A stretch of DNA of 11,050 nt from Candidatus Bathyarchaeota archaeon (lineage in GTDB: Archaea > Thermoproteota > Bathyarchaeia > TCS64): positions 1-11,050 of the forward strand of contig WJJC01000083.1 in the NCBI GenBank assembly GCA_014729945.1. Reading direction: 5' to 3'. Both the position numbers and the translations under genes were made by a program. Every line of letters starts with the position of its first letter. The stretch's first letter is position 1. The notes below the pieces were generated by a model that saw nothing but the letters and a program-made list of their open reading frames with translations, did not search any database and was not told where the DNA came from. Shown piece after piece: positions 1 through 5,541 of the stretch.

Positions 1-324
1 CGTTTCTTGATTAAGCTCATCTCCTCTGGCTAAATATGATTTTAGGAATGTTGCGTGAGCCACGTTTTCGGCTATACGTTTGATTTCTTCTTCATCAACT
101 GCTTCTATAATCTCTTTGATGGTGTTGGGTGAAAAAATTACACTCCCTAGCTCCTCGCTCCACTGATAAAATAATACATAATCCGTTACAATTTTCTCCA
201 ATAAGTTACTAACAGATAAATTCCTTTTCTCAGCGATCTTACTAACCTCTCGATATATCGCGTTATCAAGTCTAAATGATCGAGTTTTCGCTTTTCCCTC
301 GGGCTCAATGATCGACAAATTCAA
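1..324 (-). CDS. Ribbon-helix-helix DNA-binding protein, 3' end cut by window edge
   Basis: The minus strand is open from the window edge to a TGA just upstream of position 324, giving about 108 codons without a stop. The N-terminal 50 or so residues look like a ribbon-helix-helix fold: a basic strand (KTRSFRLD), a first helix (AIYREVSKIAEKRN), then SVSNLLEKIVTDYV as the second helix. A helical, acidic C-terminal part follows (IKEIIEAVDEEEIKRIAENV). Such proteins dimerise and bind palindromic operators. There is no ATG; the start is TTG at 322-324 or TTG at 316-318, and a TATA-like element at 347-355 suggests a leaderless transcript from about 325. A 16-bp dyad lies between the TATA element and the start, so autorepression is likely (inference). 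It could be an antitoxin or a stand-alone regulator; the adjoining gene is outside the window. Confidence 0.75.
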   Translation of the reverse strand, partial: MNLSIIEPEGKAKTRSFRLDNAIYREVSKIAEKRNLSVSNLLEKIVTDYVLFYQWSEELGSVIFSPNTIKEIIEAVDEEEIKRIAENVAHATFLKSYLARGDELNQET

Positions 325-330
325 TCAATA

Positions 331-346
331 GACTACTTGGGTAGTC
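331..346. promoter_or_regulatory. Palindromic operator candidate at the RHH gene promoter
   Basis: GACTAC-TTGG-GTAGTC is a perfect 6-bp inverted repeat with a 4-bp spacer. It lies directly between the TATA-like element and the start of the ribbon-helix-helix gene. A bound dimer there would block transcription initiation. The regulatory role is inferred. Confidence 0.5.
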
Positions 347-355
347 AAATAAAAT
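347..355 (-). promoter_or_regulatory. TATA-like element for the RHH gene
   Basis: The minus strand reads ATTTTATTT, centred about 27 bases before the TTG start at 324. This is the spacing expected for an archaeal leaderless transcript. Confidence 0.5.
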
Positions 356-370
356 GTTGTAGTTCTGGGG

Positions 371-610
371 CTATTGTGCTTGTTTCTTGATGATCTTCTT
401 GGTTTGTTTTGTAAGTTCCAGCCTACATCCACCGTGTCCATAGGTTCTGGTGAGGACTCCCTGCTTTACAAGGGATTTACGTTGGCGCTCATTAAAGTGC
501 TCTGTAGCCTTCTCCCCTTCGTCTACCTTTAATAATTCCTCCCGGTAGAAGTGGATGACGTTCCTCCTGCTTCTCTCTTCGAAATCTATGTTGGTTTCTT
601 CGGATATCAA
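371..610 (-). CDS. Small hypothetical protein, possibly winged-helix-like
   Basis: This is a 79-residue basic protein that I do not recognise. Residues about 38-75 (FNERQRKSLVKQG, then VLTRTYGHGGCRLELTKQ, then TKKIIKK) have the shape of a recognition helix, a beta wing and a terminal helix, as in small winged-helix DNA-binding proteins. That reading rests on pattern only. The start is TTG at 608-610: an in-frame TGA lies three codons upstream and no ATG is available at the N-terminus. A TATA-like element at 641-650 would place the transcript start close to the TTG. Its neighbours on the same strand are an RHH regulator downstream and a SWIM protein upstream, each with its own promoter. It could be spurious, but the spacing to the promoter argues that it is expressed. 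Confidence 0.55.
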   Translation of the reverse strand: MISEETNIDFEERSRRNVIHFYREELLKVDEGEKATEHFNERQRKSLVKQGVLTRTYGHGGCRLELTKQTKKIIKKQAQ

Positions 611-640
611 GGTACGTCAAGTAACTGTTATTAGGTGGCT

Positions 641-650
641 AAATAAAAAG
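641..650 (-). promoter_or_regulatory. TATA-like element for the 79-residue protein gene
   Basis: The minus strand reads CTTTTTATTT about 35 bases before the TTG start at 610. It closely resembles the element of the RHH gene (ATTTTATTT). Confidence 0.45.
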
Positions 651-676
651 TAAACTCCTCAAGGTTTACGATTTAT

Positions 677-931
677 TTAGCGTATGTTAAGTCTACCCGT
701 AATCATCTTAACCGCTGTACTGTGACTACAACTTCCCTTATAACGATAACCGGGACAGTTACACGCAAGATCACCCTCAGGGGTCTCTACCACATTATAG
801 GTCCCATGATCGCCGACAACATTAAACCTGCCATTATTAAGAGGTTCAACCTGTCCATTCTTAACCAAGCGCTTAGCCTTCTCAAGGACCTTATAATGAA
901 TCTTCTCTCTACGTGGCATCCCAACGATCAT
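677..931 (-). CDS. Stand-alone SWIM zinc-finger protein
   Basis: This 84-residue protein ends in a SWIM-type zinc-binding signature: C57-x-C59, eight residues, then C68-x-H70, inside CNCPGYRYKGSCSH. A short beta-rich segment precedes it (RFNVVGDHGTYNVVETPEGDLACNC), as is usual for SWIM domains. The first 30 residues are basic and probably helical. The SWIM domain is a small zinc-chelating fold known from SWI2/SNF2 helicases, MuDR transposases, MEKK1 and archaeal proteins, and is thought to bind nucleic acid or protein. Here it is almost the whole protein, with no helicase or transposase domain attached. The start is ATG at 929-931; an in-frame ATG at 917-919 (Met5) is an alternative. The zinc motif is clear; the cellular role is unknown. 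Confidence 0.85.
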   Translation of the reverse strand: MIVGMPRREKIHYKVLEKAKRLVKNGQVEPLNNGRFNVVGDHGTYNVVETPEGDLACNCPGYRYKGSCSHSTAVKMITGRLNIR

Positions 932-958
932 CTCAATAGGGAATATTATCTCTATCGA

Positions 959-966
959 TTAAAATA
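959..966 (-). promoter_or_regulatory. TATA-like element for the SWIM gene
   Basis: The minus strand reads TATTTTAA, centred about 31 bases before the ATG at 931. It lies just past the stop of the 92-residue gene, so the SWIM gene can be transcribed separately. Confidence 0.4.
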
Positions 967-970
967 CCGG

Positions 971-1249
971 TTATCTTACTTTTTCTAGGTTTTCTGCTTC
1001 CCTGCTTCTGGATAGTATAATCTCCTGGAGGTAGTGGCTTATCTCCATGAGCTGTGTATCAGTGTCACTTCTTAGTTCTTGTTGCTCTATTAATAGTCGT
1101 AGCATTATCTGTGCCTGTATCTGCTGATTTATCTCCAGAAGTTCTAGTATTTTCTCCGTGGTCTCATCTGTGGTGTTGTTACGCAGGTCCTCCAGTATTG
1201 CTGTGTATCTTGTGTTTAGCCACTGTAACTGGTTCACTTGTTCGGGCAT
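971..1249 (-). CDS. Small coiled-coil hypothetical protein
   Basis: This is a 92-residue protein with no cysteine and no membrane segment. It is rich in Gln, Glu and Leu and appears helical throughout, with hydrophobic residues at heptad-like intervals (ILELLEINQQIQAQIMLRLL, then LMEISHYLQEIIL). It most likely forms a coiled-coil oligomer. I do not recognise a family. The start is ATG at 1247-1249, with an in-frame TGA three codons upstream. A TATA-like element at 1272-1279 would put the transcript start at about 1250, so the message is probably leaderless. It is the first of four small minus-strand genes and is divergent from the PLP enzyme gene, sharing a 124-bp intergenic region that contains an inverted repeat. 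Confidence 0.6.
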   Translation of the reverse strand: MPEQVNQLQWLNTRYTAILEDLRNNTTDETTEKILELLEINQQIQAQIMLRLLIEQQELRSDTDTQLMEISHYLQEIILSRSREAENLEKVR

Positions 1250-1271
1250 CCTGTCTCATCCATTCTCCTCT

Positions 1272-1279
1272 GTTTTAAA
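1272..1279 (-). promoter_or_regulatory. TATA-like element for the coiled-coil gene
   Basis: The minus strand reads TTTAAAAC, centred about 26 bases before the ATG at 1249. It overlaps the left arm of the inverted repeat at 1278-1302. Confidence 0.45.
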
Positions 1280-1302
1280 CCTTTGTAACATCAATAAAGG
1301 TT
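1278..1302. repeat. Inverted repeat in the divergent intergenic region
   Basis: AACCTTT (1278-1284) and AAAGGTT (1296-1302) are perfect 7-bp inverted arms separated by 11 bases. The 18-bp arm-to-arm spacing and the overlap with the coiled-coil gene promoter make it a possible operator. Function is inferred. Confidence 0.4.
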
Positions 1303-1342
1303 AAATAATTGAAATACAGGTTTGACTGGTAAACCACTTATT

Positions 1343-1350
1343 TCTATATT
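1343..1350 (+). promoter_or_regulatory. TATA-like element for the PLP enzyme gene
   Basis: TCTATATT is centred about 28 bases before the TTG start at 1374. An in-frame TGA at 1365-1367 leaves TTG as the only start that keeps the conserved N-terminus. Confidence 0.5.
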
Positions 1351-1373
1351 CCCTTTTTGTATCTTGAATTATC

Positions 1374-2552
1374 TTGGTTTATGATCCGTACAAGAAAATA
1401 GGATTAAGACGCACCATTAACGCTGCCACATGCCTCACCAGCCTGGGAGGTAGTATGCCGGATTCCAGTGTTTTTGAGGTAATGCTGGACGCCTCTAAAG
1501 CCTTTATATCCATACCTGAACTGCAAACATGGGCAGGGGAAAGATTAGCAGAATCATTTGACTCTGAAGCGGGTTTACCAACAGCTGGCGCGGTTAATTC
1601 CCTTATGTTAGCCTGTGCTGCATGTATGTTTAGGAATACCGAACTGGAGGAGCATGATCCCTTGGGTATTTCAGACTGGACTCATATTATTCAGCGATTG
1701 CCCCGCGATACAGATGATCTCCCATCGGAGTTTATAGTACTAGGAGATTCCCGGAGTGAGTATGATCACGCCATCGAGGCAGCTGGAGGTAATAGGATTG
1801 AGGCCGGAACAAGGACAGGTGTTACAGTTGATGACCTAGATGAGGTCTTCCATACGGGTGAGACTGCAGCCTATTATTATACCTTATACGCTTTCAAAGA
1901 CCAGATACCATTAAACGAGTTTGTAAAAGTGGCTCACAGTCATAATGTGCCTGTAATAGTCGACGCAGCACCCTGTCTTACTCATAAAGTGGTGCCCCGG
2001 AAGATATTGGATACTGGAGCAGATTTGGTCATCTTTAGTGGGGGTAAACAGATGGGTGCTCCTAATAACAGTGGAATATTAATCGGTCGAGAGGATCTAA
2101 TAAATCTGGCACATCTTAACGCATATCCTTTTGATGGAATAGGCAGGGCGGCAAAGATGAGTCGCGAAACCATTATGGGGCTTGTAAAAGCCATGGAGCT
2201 GTTCATGGAGCGGGATGATAACGCATACTATGAGACTATGCTGGAGGAGACCCATGAGTTTAGTGAGAAACTGGGGCTGATTGACTGTGTAACCTCAGGT
2301 GTATTAATGGAGGAATCTATCTGCGATGAGTTGGTTCCACCCTCATACGCATGGGTGACTTTAGATCATGATAAAATCTCTTTGAGGACACTATACGAGG
2401 AATTGCTCAAGGGTGAGCCCAGCATAAAGACATTATATGAACCCTACTTCATAACCAACGAAGCAGCCAACCGTATAACCCTAAAGGTAGAATATCTCTT
2501 GCCGGGGGACAAGGAGATAATTCTTGAAAGGATAAAGACGATACTAGAGTAG
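1374..2552 (+). CDS. SelA/DgaE-like PLP-dependent enzyme
   Basis: This 392-residue fold-type I pyridoxal-phosphate enzyme belongs to the SelA-like group, which includes bacterial selenocysteine synthase and D-glucosaminate-6-phosphate ammonia-lyase. The N-terminal RRTINAATCLTSLGGS (residues 12-27) is the family opening. TAGAVNSLMLACAACM (70-85) fits the cofactor phosphate-binding region. VDAAP has the Asp (D197) expected to pair with the pyridine nitrogen, and FSGGKQMGAP carries the probable Schiff-base lysine K225. Full length is kept, with a C-terminal small domain (about 280-392). It starts with TTG at 1374-1376, preceded by a TATA-like element. The tRNA-binding N-terminal extension of bacterial SelA is absent and no selenium genes are nearby, so a lyase or aminotransferase-like reaction on a small sugar or amino acid is more likely. 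The substrate is not known. Confidence 0.8.
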   Translation: MVYDPYKKIGLRRTINAATCLTSLGGSMPDSSVFEVMLDASKAFISIPELQTWAGERLAESFDSEAGLPTAGAVNSLMLACAACMFRNTELEEHDPLGISDWTHIIQRLPRDTDDLPSEFIVLGDSRSEYDHAIEAAGGNRIEAGTRTGVTVDDLDEVFHTGETAAYYYTLYAFKDQIPLNEFVKVAHSHNVPVIVDAAPCLTHKVVPRKILDTGADLVIFSGGKQMGAPNNSGILIGREDLINLAHLNAYPFDGIGRAAKMSRETIMGLVKAMELFMERDDNAYYETMLEETHEFSEKLGLIDCVTSGVLMEESICDELVPPSYAWVTLDHDKISLRTLYEELLKGEPSIKTLYEPYFITNEAANRITLKVEYLLPGDKEIILERIKTILE

Positions 2553-2560
2553 GGTTTAAC
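2553..2560 (+). promoter_or_regulatory. Weak TATA-like element before the broken msrA
   Basis: GGTTTAAC begins at the stop codon of the PLP gene and is centred about 28 bases before the msrA ATG at 2584. A leaderless message could still be made from it. Confidence 0.35.
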
Positions 2561-2583
2561 AGCGACTCTTAAATGGTGTTTAT

Positions 2584-3106
2584 ATGACTTATGTCGAGGT
2601 CGCTACCTTAGGTGGTGGTTGTTTCTGGTCCACTGAGGCTGTTTTAAGGCGACTCAGGGGTGTAATGGATATTAAACCCGGATATATGGGCGTAGATCGT
2701 CTTAACCCCACGTATGAACAAATATGCACCGGGACCACATGGCACGCAGAAGTAGTGCAAATAACTTTTGACCTAGATCAGATTAGCTTCCTGTGGCTCC
2801 TTAAGGTATGTTTCATAACGCATGATCTCGTCCAGTTGAATCCGTTCAGTGTTCTTCTATCATAACGAGGCTCAGAAAGAAACCGCCTTGAAACTTATCT
2901 ATGAGATGAATGAGAACAAACAGTATCGATATAAGATAGTAACCCACGTTGTGCTAGCCAAAAAGTTCAACGAGGCAGAAAATTATCCCCATAGATACCA
3001 CGAGTTTAACCGTGAACAGCCTTACTGTAGTTTTATTATCTTACCCATAATCCGTAAACTGAGGAAAAATATTGTGATAAACTGGCTTGAGCGTGTTTTT
3101 TTATGA
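2584..3106 (+). pseudogene. msrA: Peptide methionine sulfoxide reductase A, broken by internal deletion and frameshift
   Basis: Two reading frames together give one MsrA. The first (2584 to about 2841) has the catalytic motif GGGCFWSTE with C13 and E18, then [20 protein letters not shown] and [10 protein letters not shown], ending in THDLVQLN. The rest continues one base out of frame from 2843 as [18 protein letters not shown] and later QPYCSFI and RKLRK. The first frame runs into TAA soon after. The stretch that normally joins these parts, with the conserved G-x-D-x-G-x-Q-Y-R-S segment and its active-site Asp and Tyr, is missing up to RS. The gap fits a deletion of about 29 bases. Because active-site residues are lost as well as frame, a working enzyme by frameshifting is unlikely. 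Other family positions near the C-terminus also look eroded (ENYPHRYHEF in place of a typical EYHQxYY). A sequencing or assembly deletion is the alternative. Confidence 0.85.
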
Positions 3107-3240
3107 GTTTCGGGGATCAGTTTGGTGTATTGTTGATCCTCTTATTCATTGATGTGGTTGGTAGAGAGTTTGAAGATGAATAAAAAACTTCATTTTAACT
3201 TAAAATAGATAAAAAAAGCTTATTGAGAGAATTGTATCCC

Positions 3241-3257
3241 AATATAGCTGCTATATT
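3241..3257. repeat. Perfect 8-bp dyad, operator-like
   Basis: AATATAGC-T-GCTATATT is a perfect inverted repeat with a one-base centre. It lies about 20 bases before a TATA-like run (near 3273-3281) and about 150 bases before the antiporter promoter. A regulator-binding site is the likeliest reading; this is inference. Confidence 0.5.
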
Positions 3258-3406
3258 AAGTTTAGGCGAATGAATTATATATCGCTATGATGAGTACTCT
3301 CAGAACGAGAGACATTAATAATGTTTCCAGACCGACGTTTTTCTAACGTAATAATGTATTGCACGGAAGCGAAGGCATTTATCAAGAATGTACTTACTAA
3401 TCTCGT

Positions 3407-3416
3407 GTATTTATAC
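3407..3416 (+). promoter_or_regulatory. TATA-like element for the antiporter gene
   Basis: GTATTTATAC lies about 61 bases before the TTG start. Transcription from about 3436 would leave a leader of roughly 37 bases, unlike most genes in this window. Confidence 0.5.
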
Positions 3417-3434
3417 ATGAAGAAAAACGCTGTT

Positions 3435-3454
3435 GGGTACCAAATTCTGTACCC
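3435..3454 (+). promoter_or_regulatory. Leader hairpin or operator dyad of the antiporter gene
   Basis: GGGTAC (3435-3440) and GTACCC (3449-3454) are perfect arms around an 8-base loop. It sits at the predicted transcript start and ends 4 bases before the AGGAG ribosome-binding site, so it could act as an RNA hairpin affecting translation or as a DNA operator. Confidence 0.45.
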
Positions 3455-3458
3455 GGGT

Positions 3459-3463
3459 AGGAG
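3459..3463 (+). promoter_or_regulatory. Shine-Dalgarno site deciding the antiporter TTG start
   Basis: AGGAG lies 9 bases before TTG at 3473. This is the clearest ribosome-binding site in the window and supports the non-ATG start. Confidence 0.6.
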
Positions 3464-3472
3464 ATAACCGTT

Positions 3473-4753
3473 TTGCATGTTGAAAATCTAATTATACTAG
3501 TCTGTTTGACGCTTCTATTGAGCTTTATCAGCTCACTTATTTACCGTTTCACAAAGATACCTGATGTTATCTGGTTAATGGGGTTCGGTGTACTAATGGG
3601 CTCTGGTATCCAATACATCGATAAGGGTCTGTTTAACGAGTTGGCGCCCTTGATGAGTATATTAGCCTTGAGTATAATCCTCTTTGAGGCTGGTATTAAT
3701 GTGGATATCATCACCTTGATTGATAATATGGGTAAGGCCGCGGCTTTATCTGTTTCATCCATATTTTTCGCTATACTTTTGGTAGGGTTCGTCACTAGCT
3801 CTGTTTTACCAAATGATTTTACCATGCTTCAAGGCATGCTACTAGGCGCTATGATTGGTGGAACCAGTACAGTCGCAGTATTCGGAATACTGGGTAGTAT
3901 GGAGAAATCTGTACCCAATTTGGGAAGCACCAAGATTATGCTTACAATGGAGAGCATCATCTCTGATCCCATCTGCATCATTGCCTCTATTACGTTGATT
4001 AAGATGATTCTCCAACCCGGTGTAAGCATACGAGACGGAGTAAGTGACATCGTAAGCACTTTCATCTTATCCTCTTTATTGGGTATTTCCGCAGGTTTAT
4101 CATGGTCCAATATATTGAATCGCTTACGTACTCACCCCTATACATATATGATAACCTTGGCTGTTTTGATGCCCCTCTATATTCTCAGCGAAGCTATAAT
4201 AGGAGACGGTGCGGGAGCCATGACCGCTCTAGCCTTCGGCTTAGCAATAACCAACTACAGTTTTTTCATGGAGACCCTTGGTAGACCCGGAAAAGTTCGT
4301 ATAAATGTTCGTAAGCTACGCGAATTCCACGAGGAGATTGTATTCTTCATAAAGTCTTTCTTCTTCGTCTATATCGGTGTGGTAGTGTCTCTTTCCTGGA
4401 AGTACATGTTTGTGGGATTCATGCTGGTGATTCTCTTAATGGCTATGAGATATATACTGGTGGAGGGAATAGGAAACGCTCTACAGTTTAACCACGAGGA
4501 GAAAACCATCGCTAAAGTCGTCTACGCATCAGGGTTACCTGCCTTCGTAATGAGTCAACTACCCCAGTTATATGATCCAAACGCTCAAGTTTTCTTGACG
4601 CCTGGGTTGTACCCTGATATCTGCATGCCCATCGTACTAGGTACTATTCTGTACAGTGGTTTAATTGGTCCATGGATGATAAATGAGGAGCTAAAATCAA
4701 AAGAGGAACCAGCACAGGAAGAGGAATCCGGGGAAAATGATCCAGAAACGTAG
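3473..4753 (+). CDS. CPA1/NhaP-type Na+/H+ antiporter
   Basis: This 426-residue integral membrane protein has about 11-13 hydrophobic segments from residue 4 to about 402 and a short acidic cytoplasmic tail (KSKEEPAQEEESGENDPE). Family marks are LFEAGI (70-75), the unwound-helix region GAMIGGTSTVAVFGIL (125-140) and the core ESIISDP (160-166). By analogy with Methanocaldococcus NhaP1 (ESxxND), E160 and D165 are the key acidic residues; Asn before Asp is Ser here, and the TDP motif reads TST. A conserved Arg in the later helices may be R327 (AMRYILVEG). It should exchange Na+ or another cation for protons across the cell membrane. TTG start with a good Shine-Dalgarno site. It is convergent with the HAD gene, with 10 bases between stops. 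Ion specificity is not decidable. Confidence 0.85.
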   Translation: MHVENLIILVCLTLLLSFISSLIYRFTKIPDVIWLMGFGVLMGSGIQYIDKGLFNELAPLMSILALSIILFEAGINVDIITLIDNMGKAAALSVSSIFFAILLVGFVTSSVLPNDFTMLQGMLLGAMIGGTSTVAVFGILGSMEKSVPNLGSTKIMLTMESIISDPICIIASITLIKMILQPGVSIRDGVSDIVSTFILSSLLGISAGLSWSNILNRLRTHPYTYMITLAVLMPLYILSEAIIGDGAGAMTALAFGLAITNYSFFMETLGRPGKVRINVRKLREFHEEIVFFIKSFFFVYIGVVVSLSWKYMFVGFMLVILLMAMRYILVEGIGNALQFNHEEKTIAKVVYASGLPAFVMSQLPQLYDPNAQVFLTPGLYPDICMPIVLGTILYSGLIGPWMINEELKSKEEPAQEEESGENDPET

Positions 4754-4763
4754 ACAGATGACC

Positions 4764-5450
4764 TCAAAATATCTTCCTTAGCTCCGATAAACTGTTTATG
4801 TTCCAGTCTGGCTCTATTCCTCTTGGCTGCTGTTCCTTTCTGTTGACCCATACTGTACTCCATCCTGCCTTATGAGCCCCGATGATATCCTTGTGATAAT
4901 CGTTCCCAATATAGACCATTTCCTCTGGCTGGGAGTTGATCCGCTGGGTCATAATATCAAAAATGAGTTTACAGGGTTTATGATGCCCAAGCTCCCCTGA
5001 TACTATTATCTCCTCAATGTATTCTTCTATACCTATTCTATTGATCTTTTCCCTCTGGAACCTAGGTGCTCCATTAGTTATCATGGTTAGTTTACGCTTT
5101 TCAGCGAGTATTTGGACGGTGGGTACAGCGTCGGGGTAGATTTGCATCTCTTTGAGAACGGTGTTCCAGTGATCTTGTGCTAGGAGGTGGGGGTCATCTA
5201 TTACTTCTAATTCCTTGAGTAGCTCTGTGATGTGCTGGGTCCGGATAGTCATTTCCTCTTCTCCCCTGTCGACTTTCCTCATGTAGCTTTTTTTATATAT
5301 TGACCAAGTATCTTTGTACTCCTCTACGAGTTGTTCTCTGGTATGTTCGCATTGGGTGTGTAATCTGTCTATAAGTCTATACATGGCCTGTTCCTCACTA
5401 TCCCATAGATCACATAATGTGCCATCCAAGTCAAAACACAGTATACTCAA
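4764..5450 (-). CDS. HAD-superfamily hydrolase (phosphatase)
   Basis: This 228-residue protein has all four HAD motifs: I, DLDGTL with nucleophile D7 and acid/base D9; II, MITNG with T125; III, HHKPCKLIF with K158; IV, IGNDYHKDIIGA with D184 and D188 for Mg2+. A helical cap of about 80-90 residues (15-100) lies between motifs I and II, typical of subfamily I (phosphoglycolate phosphatase/haloacid dehalogenase-like). It probably hydrolyses a small phosphate ester; the substrate cannot be read from sequence. The start is TTG at 5448-5450: an in-frame TGA lies three codons upstream and DLDG must be near the N-terminus. It is divergent from archease (91-bp gap) and convergent with the antiporter. 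Confidence 0.9.
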   Translation of the reverse strand: MSILCFDLDGTLCDLWDSEEQAMYRLIDRLHTQCEHTREQLVEEYKDTWSIYKKSYMRKVDRGEEEMTIRTQHITELLKELEVIDDPHLLAQDHWNTVLKEMQIYPDAVPTVQILAEKRKLTMITNGAPRFQREKINRIGIEEYIEEIIVSGELGHHKPCKLIFDIMTQRINSQPEEMVYIGNDYHKDIIGAHKAGWSTVWVNRKEQQPRGIEPDWNINSLSELRKIF

Positions 5451-5476
5451 ATTAATTCACAGTATGAACAACAAAG

Positions 5477-5486
5477 TAATATAATA
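5477..5486 (-). promoter_or_regulatory. TATA-like element for the HAD gene
   Basis: The minus strand reads TATTATATTA, centred about 31 bases before the TTG at 5450. Confidence 0.5.
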
Positions 5487-5511
5487 CGTTACCCCAGGGC
5501 ATAGTTTCAGA

Positions 5512-5518
5512 TTTATAA
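5512..5518 (+). promoter_or_regulatory. TATA-like element for archease
   Basis: TTTATAA is centred about 27 bases before the ATG at 5542, which fits a leaderless transcript. Confidence 0.55.
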
Positions 5519-5541
5519 CCTTCCTAGCCTTACTGAATAAT

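Larger units (their letters stand above)
3107..3472. other. Gene-poor stretch with dyads between msrA remnant and antiporter
   Basis: No convincing gene is seen in these 366 bases. They hold an AT-rich part (about 3175-3225), a perfect dyad at 3241-3257, a TATA-like run near 3273-3281, a small 5-bp dyad CTCTC-AGAAC-GAGAG at 3297-3311, and the antiporter promoter and leader (3407-3472). A 26-codon frame opens at 3103 with its ATGA overlapping the msrA stop; it is hydrophobic and unproven. No tRNA-like fold is visible. Confidence 0.5.

Noticed and set aside
722..988. Plus-strand frame opposite the SWIM gene
   Set aside because: It is the antisense of a gene with a clear zinc motif and has no recognisable domain.
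1054..1278. Plus-strand frame opposite the coiled-coil gene with a signal-peptide-like start
   Set aside because: The Gln/Leu-rich heptads read in antisense produce hydrophobic, Cys-rich text; the minus frame has the better promoter spacing.
1374..2552. True selenocysteine synthase SelA
   Set aside because: The N-terminal tRNA-binding part is absent, no selenium genes are near, and archaea use a different pathway.
2820..2870. Programmed frameshift in msrA
   Set aside because: No slippery sequence is seen, and the conserved active-site segment is absent, so a frameshift would not restore a normal enzyme.
3284..3370. C/D box small RNA beginning with ATGATGA
   Set aside because: No matching CTGA D box or second box pair was found at the usual spacing.
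3275..3478. Open frame of 67 codons on the minus strand before the antiporter
   Set aside because: It covers the promoter, leader hairpin and ribosome-binding site of the antiporter and resembles no protein family.
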